Source of the DNA: UBA8337 sp965662725
Lineage (GTDB): Bacteria > Pseudomonadota > Alphaproteobacteria > RS24
Assembly (NCBI GenBank): GCA_965662725.1
Contig: CBFIIT010000050.1
Coordinates: forward strand, 1 to 7,504
Direction: 5' to 3'
DNA: 7,504 nt
Shown: positions 4,831 through 7,504 of the stretch, piece by piece
Numbering within the stretch: position 1 is the stretch's first letter
Layout of the letters: each line of letters opens with the position of its first letter
The notes under the pieces: model-generated
Told to the model about the DNA's origin: nothing
Databases searched by the model: none
What the model saw: the letters and a program-made list of their open reading frames with translations, nothing else
Made by a program: the position numbers and the translations under genes

Positions 4831-6792
4831 ATGGCAACAAAAAAAGCCAAGGCCAAAGAGCAGGAAGCCGAAACCGGCGATAGCCCGCTCATTGACATGA
4901 ATAATCGCGATGTGAAGCGCATGATTAAAGCTGCCAAGGAAAGCGGCTTTGTCACTTATGATGCGTTGAACAAAGTATTGCCGCCGGAAGAATTTTCATC
5001 GGAGCAAATTGAAGACATCATGTCGATGTTGTCTGAAATGGGCATCACCGTTGTTGAAAATGACGATGGCGAAGACAGCGATAATGATGAAGAGAGTGGC
5101 GATAAAGCCGCCAATGATGATGGCGCGACAACAACCGCTGTCGCCAAAACTGCCAAAACCACCGGCACGGGTGAGCGGACGGATGATCCGGTGCGCATGT
5201 ATTTGCGTGAAATGGGTTCTGTGGAATTGCTGTCACGCGAAGGCGAGATTGCTATTGCCAAGCGCATTGAGGCAGGCCGCGAAACCATGATTGCCGGTCT
5301 TTGCGAAAGCCCATTGACCTTTCAGGCGATTATTATTTGGCGTGATGAATTGAATGAAGGCAAAGTGCTGCTCCGCGATATTATCGATTTGGATGCCACT
5401 TTTGCCGGACCGGAAGCCAAGAAGATTGACCGTTCGGCTGAAGGGGCGGCACCGCCACCTTCCGGCGCGCCATCGGGTGAAGCAGAAGGCGAACCCGATG
5501 AGGATGATGACGAAGCAGAAGGCAATATGTCGCTTTCTGCAATGGAAATGGAATTGAAGCCGAAAGTGCTCGGCAGCTTTGACATTATCGCCTCGACTTA
5601 TACCAAGCTGCGTCGCCTGCAAGACCAAAGCGTTGAACTGCAAGCGGCGAATAAGGAATTGAGCAAGGCGCAACAAACGCGTCTGGCAAAATTGAGCAGC
5701 GAAATCATCGATGAGGTAAAAGGCCTGTCGCTGAATAATAATCGTATCGAAGCGCTGGTTGAGCAGCTTTACATCATCAATAAGCGTTTGGTCGGACTGG
5801 AAACTCAGCTTTGGCGTTTTGCGCAAAAAACCGGTGTAACGCGCGAAGATTTCCTGAAGCAATATCAGGGCAATGAATATGAGGCCAATTGGGCGCGTCG
5901 TGTCGGTCGTCTGACCGGCAAGGGCTGGAAAGATTTCATCCAGAAAAACCGTGATGAGGTGAAAAACATTCGCACGGAAATTCAGGAACTGGCCAATGAT
6001 ACCGGCCTCGATATTTCAGAATATCGCCGCATTGTGCGCACTGTGCAAAAAGGCGAGCGCGAAGCGCGTATTGCTAAAAAAGAAATGGTCGAGGCCAATT
6101 TGCGTTTGGTGATTTCAATTGCCAAGAAATACACCAATCGCGGTCTGCAATTCCTTGACCTTATTCAAGAGGGCAATATCGGCCTGATGAAAGCGGTCGA
6201 TAAATTTGAATATCGTCGCGGCTATAAATTCTCAACCTATGCGACCTGGTGGATTCGCCAAGCGATTACCCGTTCAATCGCTGACCAAGCGCGCACCATT
6301 CGTATTCCGGTGCATATGATTGAGACGATTAACAAGCTGGTCCGCACATCGCGGCAAATGCTGCATGAGTTTGGCCGCGAGCCGACGCCGGAAGAGCTGT
6401 CGGAAAAACTTTCCATGCCGCTGGATAAAGTGCGCAAGGTTTTGAAAATCGCCAAAGAGCCGATTTCTTTGGAAACACCGATTGGTGATGAAGAAGACAG
6501 CCAGCTTGGTGACTTTATCGAAGATAAAAACGCCATTTTGCCGATTGATGCGGCCATCCAGTCTAATTTGCGTGACACAACGACCCGTGTTTTGGCGTCG
6601 CTGACGCCGCGCGAAGAGCGTGTGCTTCGCATGCGGTTTGGCATCGGTATGAACACCGATCACACATTGGAAGAGGTCGGTCAGCAATTTTCAGTGACAC
6701 GGGAGCGTATTCGCCAGATTGAAGCGAAAGCCTTGCGCAAGCTGAAACATCCGAGCCGTTCGCGTAAACTCAGAAGTTTCCTTGACAACTAA
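4831..6792 (+). CDS. rpoD: RNA polymerase primary sigma factor (sigma-70, RpoD)
   Basis: This is the housekeeping sigma subunit that directs RNA polymerase to -35/-10 promoters. It has 653 residues, a usual length for proteobacterial RpoD. Region 1.1 spans about 18-75 (DSPLIDMNNRDVKRMIKAAK, GFVTYDALNKVLPPEEFSSE) and is the mark of a primary sigma factor. An acidic linker lies at 76-98. Region 1.2 is at about 117-150 (DDPVRMYLREMGSVELLSRE). A large non-conserved domain at about 150-395 carries a Pro/Gly/acidic segment at 206-231. Region 2 is at about 415-490, with ANLRLVISIAKKYTNRGLQF, DLIQEGNIGLMKAVDKFEYR and the -10 reading helix YATWWIRQAITRSIADQ. Region 3 is at about 500-545, and region 4 at about 585-650 with the helix-turn-helix TLEEVGQQFSVTRERIRQIE. 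The stop is followed by panD after 55 bp. No frameshift or missing region is seen. Confidence 0.99.
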   Translation: MATKKAKAKEQEAETGDSPLIDMNNRDVKRMIKAAKESGFVTYDALNKVLPPEEFSSEQIEDIMSMLSEMGITVVENDDGEDSDNDEESGDKAANDDGATTTAVAKTAKTTGTGERTDDPVRMYLREMGSVELLSREGEIAIAKRIEAGRETMIAGLCESPLTFQAIIIWRDELNEGKVLLRDIIDLDATFAGPEAKKIDRSAEGAAPPPSGAPSGEAEGEPDEDDDEAEGNMSLSAMEMELKPKVLGSFDIIASTYTKLRRLQDQSVELQAANKELSKAQQTRLAKLSSEIIDEVKGLSLNNNRIEALVEQLYIINKRLVGLETQLWRFAQKTGVTREDFLKQYQGNEYEANWARRVGRLTGKGWKDFIQKNRDEVKNIRTEIQELANDTGLDISEYRRIVRTVQKGEREARIAKKEMVEANLRLVISIAKKYTNRGLQFLDLIQEGNIGLMKAVDKFEYRRGYKFSTYATWWIRQAITRSIADQARTIRIPVHMIETINKLVRTSRQMLHEFGREPTPEELSEKLSMPLDKVRKVLKIAKEPISLETPIGDEEDSQLGDFIEDKNAILPIDAAIQSNLRDTTTRVLASLTPREERVLRMRFGIGMNTDHTLEEVGQQFSVTRERIRQIEAKALRKLKHPSRSRKLRSFLDN

Positions 6793-6811
6793 TCCCCAAT
6801 AGGGGCATAGA
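6782..6811 (+). promoter_or_regulatory. Candidate panD promoter overlapping the rpoD stop
   Basis: A perfect TTGACA (6782-6787) lies within the last rpoD codons, with CATAGA (6806-6811) 18 bp downstream. CATAGAAC also matches six of eight positions of the alphaproteobacterial GCTANAWC -10 pattern, though the spacing is long for that form. The spacer contains the dyad CCCC-AATA-GGGG (6794-6805). The expected start near 6818 leaves a leader of about 30 nt. Confidence 0.4.
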
Positions 6812-6847
6812 ACGCGTGAATTTGGCGGCTTAGAGCGAGCAGTATCC

Positions 6848-7186
6848 ATGTTTTTGACGATGATGAAGGCGAAAATCCATCGCGCGACCGTGACCCAATG
6901 CGATATGCATTATCAGGGGTCGATTTCGGTTGATGAAGATTGGCTGGACCGCGTCGGCATTTTGCCGAATGAGCAAGTTGATGTGCTGAACATTAATACC
7001 GGCGCGCGGTTTACGACCTATGCCATTCCGGCAGCGCGCGGCTCCAAAACCATCGGTATTAATGGTGCGGCTGCTCGGTTAGCACAAAAAGAAGATTTGG
7101 TTATTATTATTTCATATGCGCAAATGGACGAAGCGTCGGCCAAGGCGCATGAGCCGGTGGTTTTTCTGCCGGAGGAAGAAGCGTAA
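6848..7186 (+). CDS. panD: Aspartate 1-decarboxylase precursor
   Basis: PanD makes beta-alanine from L-aspartate for pantothenate and CoA synthesis. It is a pyruvoyl enzyme, made as an inactive precursor that cleaves itself between Gly24 and Ser25 to form the cofactor. Here HYQGSIS places Gly24-Ser25 at exactly the E. coli positions. Other active-site residues are also in register: Lys9 (KAKIHRA), Arg54 and Tyr58 (GARFTTYAI), and Asn72 in INGAAARLAQ. VIIISYA closes the barrel. The 112-residue length is a little shorter than the 126 of E. coli, because the C-terminal tail is short (ending FLPEEEA), and this should not affect catalysis. The register of Gly24-Ser25 supports the ATG at 6848 over the later ATGs at 6860 and 6863. 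The Shine-Dalgarno site is weak. The gene may be read from rpoD or from the candidate promoter at the rpoD stop. Confidence 0.97.
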   Translation: MFLTMMKAKIHRATVTQCDMHYQGSISVDEDWLDRVGILPNEQVDVLNINTGARFTTYAIPAARGSKTIGINGAAARLAQKEDLVIIISYAQMDEASAKAHEPVVFLPEEEA

Positions 7187-7190
7187 TTGG

Positions 7191-7301
7191 CAAAGTGGGG
7201 CCTGTAGCTCAGCTGGTTAGAGCGGTCCGCTCATAACGGATTGGTCGCAGGTTCAAGTCCTGCCGGGCCCACTTTGTCCGACCTTCGGTCGGCCAAAGTG
7301 G
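7191..7301 (+). repeat. CAAAGTGG repeat flanking the tRNA
   Basis: CAAAGTGG occurs at 7191-7198, just before and into the tRNA, and again at 7294-7301 as the 3' arm of the terminator. Both copies can pair with the single CCACTTTG at 7269-7276, so the pre-tRNA trailer has two alternative partners. Confidence 0.6.
7198..7271 (+). tRNA. tRNA with anticodon CAU, probably tRNA-Ile2 (lysidine type)
   Basis: The 74-nt cloverleaf folds fully. The acceptor GGGCCTG (7198-7204) pairs with CGGGCCC (7264-7270), leaving discriminator A7271. The D stem is GCTC/GAGC with loop AGCTGGTTA. The anticodon stem is GTCCG/CGGAT around loop CTCATAA, anticodon CAT. The variable loop is TGGTC, and the T stem GCAGG/CCTGC encloses TTCAAGT. 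CCA is not encoded (CTT follows the discriminator). The body resembles the minor isoleucine tRNAs whose CAU is changed to LAU by TilS so that it reads AUA, more than elongator or initiator tRNA-Met. That identity is a judgement by resemblance. It starts 11 bp after the panD stop and may be cotranscribed with it. Confidence 0.93.
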
Positions 7302-7314
7302 TTTTCTTTATTTT
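7269..7314 (+). terminator. Bipartite intrinsic terminator after the tRNA
   Basis: CCACTTTG (7269-7276) pairs with CAAAGTGG (7294-7301) over eight pairs. After a T/C mismatch, CCGACC (7278-7283) pairs with GGTCGG (7287-7292) around a TTC loop. The T-rich tail at 7302-7314 is TTTTCTTTATTTT. The 5' arm begins in the last two acceptor bases and the discriminator of the tRNA. The hairpin probably ends the panD-tRNA unit, and possibly the whole yqeY-to-tRNA unit. Confidence 0.9.
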
Positions 7315-7396
7315 GGCGCAGGCTTGGCTCGGGTGCCCGCGCGATAAATATGCATCAAAGGTCGAAACGCGCTCAATGCAGCTTCGAGGTTGGACG

Positions 7397-7424
7397 TTGA
7401 CTCGATTTATGCTGGGGTATGTGC
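7397..7424 (+). promoter_or_regulatory. Weak promoter candidate for the secreted-protein gene
   Basis: TTGACT at 7397-7402 is a good -35 box. The -10 is uncertain: TATGTG (7418-7423) at 15-bp spacing, or none. If real, the transcript would start at or inside the start codon. The rest of the 7315-7424 spacer shows nothing I can assign. Confidence 0.25.
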
Positions 7425-7504
7425 ATGCGCTTCTTCCTGACCCTCTTGCTGCTCTTGTCGCCGTCCCATGCATGGGAAAGCGTGCCGCATGAAGCAGGCA
7501 CGGC
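7425..7504 (+). CDS. N-terminus of an exported protein of unknown function (truncated by window edge)
   Basis: Only 26 codons plus two bases are visible. They begin MRFFLTLLLLLSPSHA, a compact Sec signal peptide with a charged start, a Leu-rich core and an S-H-A site for signal peptidase I. Then comes WESVPHEAGT. The product is therefore probably periplasmic or outer-membrane associated. The family cannot be named from this much. A GGGG at 7414-7417 lies 7 nt before the ATG at 7425. An in-frame ATG at 7419 would add only Met-Cys, and an in-frame TGA at 7398-7400 excludes earlier starts. It follows the tRNA terminator, so it is likely a separate transcription unit. Confidence 0.65.
   Translation, partial: MRFFLTLLLLLSPSHAWESVPHEAGT

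Noticed and set aside
5233..5862. 209-codon open frame antisense to rpoD
   Set aside because: Gln/Phe/Arg/Leu-rich composition typical of the reverse complement of a helical acidic gene. There is no ribosome site, and it lies wholly inside the well-supported rpoD.
7191..7301. Integration attachment site at the tRNA
   Set aside because: The flanking repeat is only eight bases and is explained by the terminator. No integrase or foreign gene is visible within the 190 bp to the window edge.
7231..7473. Minus-strand frame ending GPAGLEPATNPL
   Set aside because: This peptide end is a well-known false protein from the antisense of tRNA genes. It covers the tRNA and terminator.
7241..7492. Plus-strand frame starting MVAGSSPAGPTL
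   Set aside because: Starts inside the tRNA T arm and runs through the terminator; the peptide is a common tRNA read-through artefact.

Overview
The window looks like core chromosome of an alphaproteobacterium of moderate GC content. Evidence: the RpoD and DnaG sequences, the yqeY-dnaG-rpoD gene order, a DnaG zinc ribbon degenerated in a way I recall from other alphaproteobacterial primases, and promoter matches to the Caulobacter-type TTGACNS / GCTANAWC pattern. I cannot place it below class level. I see no mobile element, CRISPR array, phage gene or defence system. Nearly all of it is housekeeping, and the interesting material is in the regulatory sequences.

Left part (1-2004, minus strand): a carAB operon. 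carA (small, glutaminase subunit of carbamoyl-phosphate synthase) is complete. carB (large, ATP-grasp subunit) starts on a TGATG overlap with the carA stop and runs off the left edge after about 281 residues. Upstream of carA there is a promoter candidate, a short leader reading frame of 45 codons, and, inside that frame, a strong intrinsic terminator with a run of seven Ts. The layout resembles the pyrBI (pyrL) attenuator of enteric bacteria and suggests that carAB is controlled by transcription attenuation.

Divergent intergenic region (2005-2393): it carries the carA leader and promoter, a well-formed Shine-Dalgarno site followed only by a tiny reading frame, a pair of GATTGCCAA repeats spaced exactly 20 bp, and a yqeY promoter candidate whose -35 box sits in the second repeat.

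Right part (2394-7314, plus strand): yqeY (GatB/YqeY-domain protein), dnaG (primase) and rpoD (housekeeping sigma factor) form a macromolecular-synthesis cluster in which yqeY takes the place that rpsU has in Escherichia coli. panD (aspartate 1-decarboxylase) follows 55 bp after rpoD with its own promoter candidate. A CAU-anticodon tRNA, most likely tRNA-Ile2, begins 11 bp after panD. A long bipartite hairpin with a T tract ends this transcription unit, and its 5' arm uses the last bases of the tRNA.

Right edge (7315-7504): about 110 bp of spacer, then the first 26 codons of a protein with a clear signal peptide, cut by the window end.

The genes serve pyrimidine/arginine precursor synthesis (carAB), replication priming (dnaG), bulk transcription (rpoD), pantothenate/CoA synthesis (panD) and translation (tRNA).
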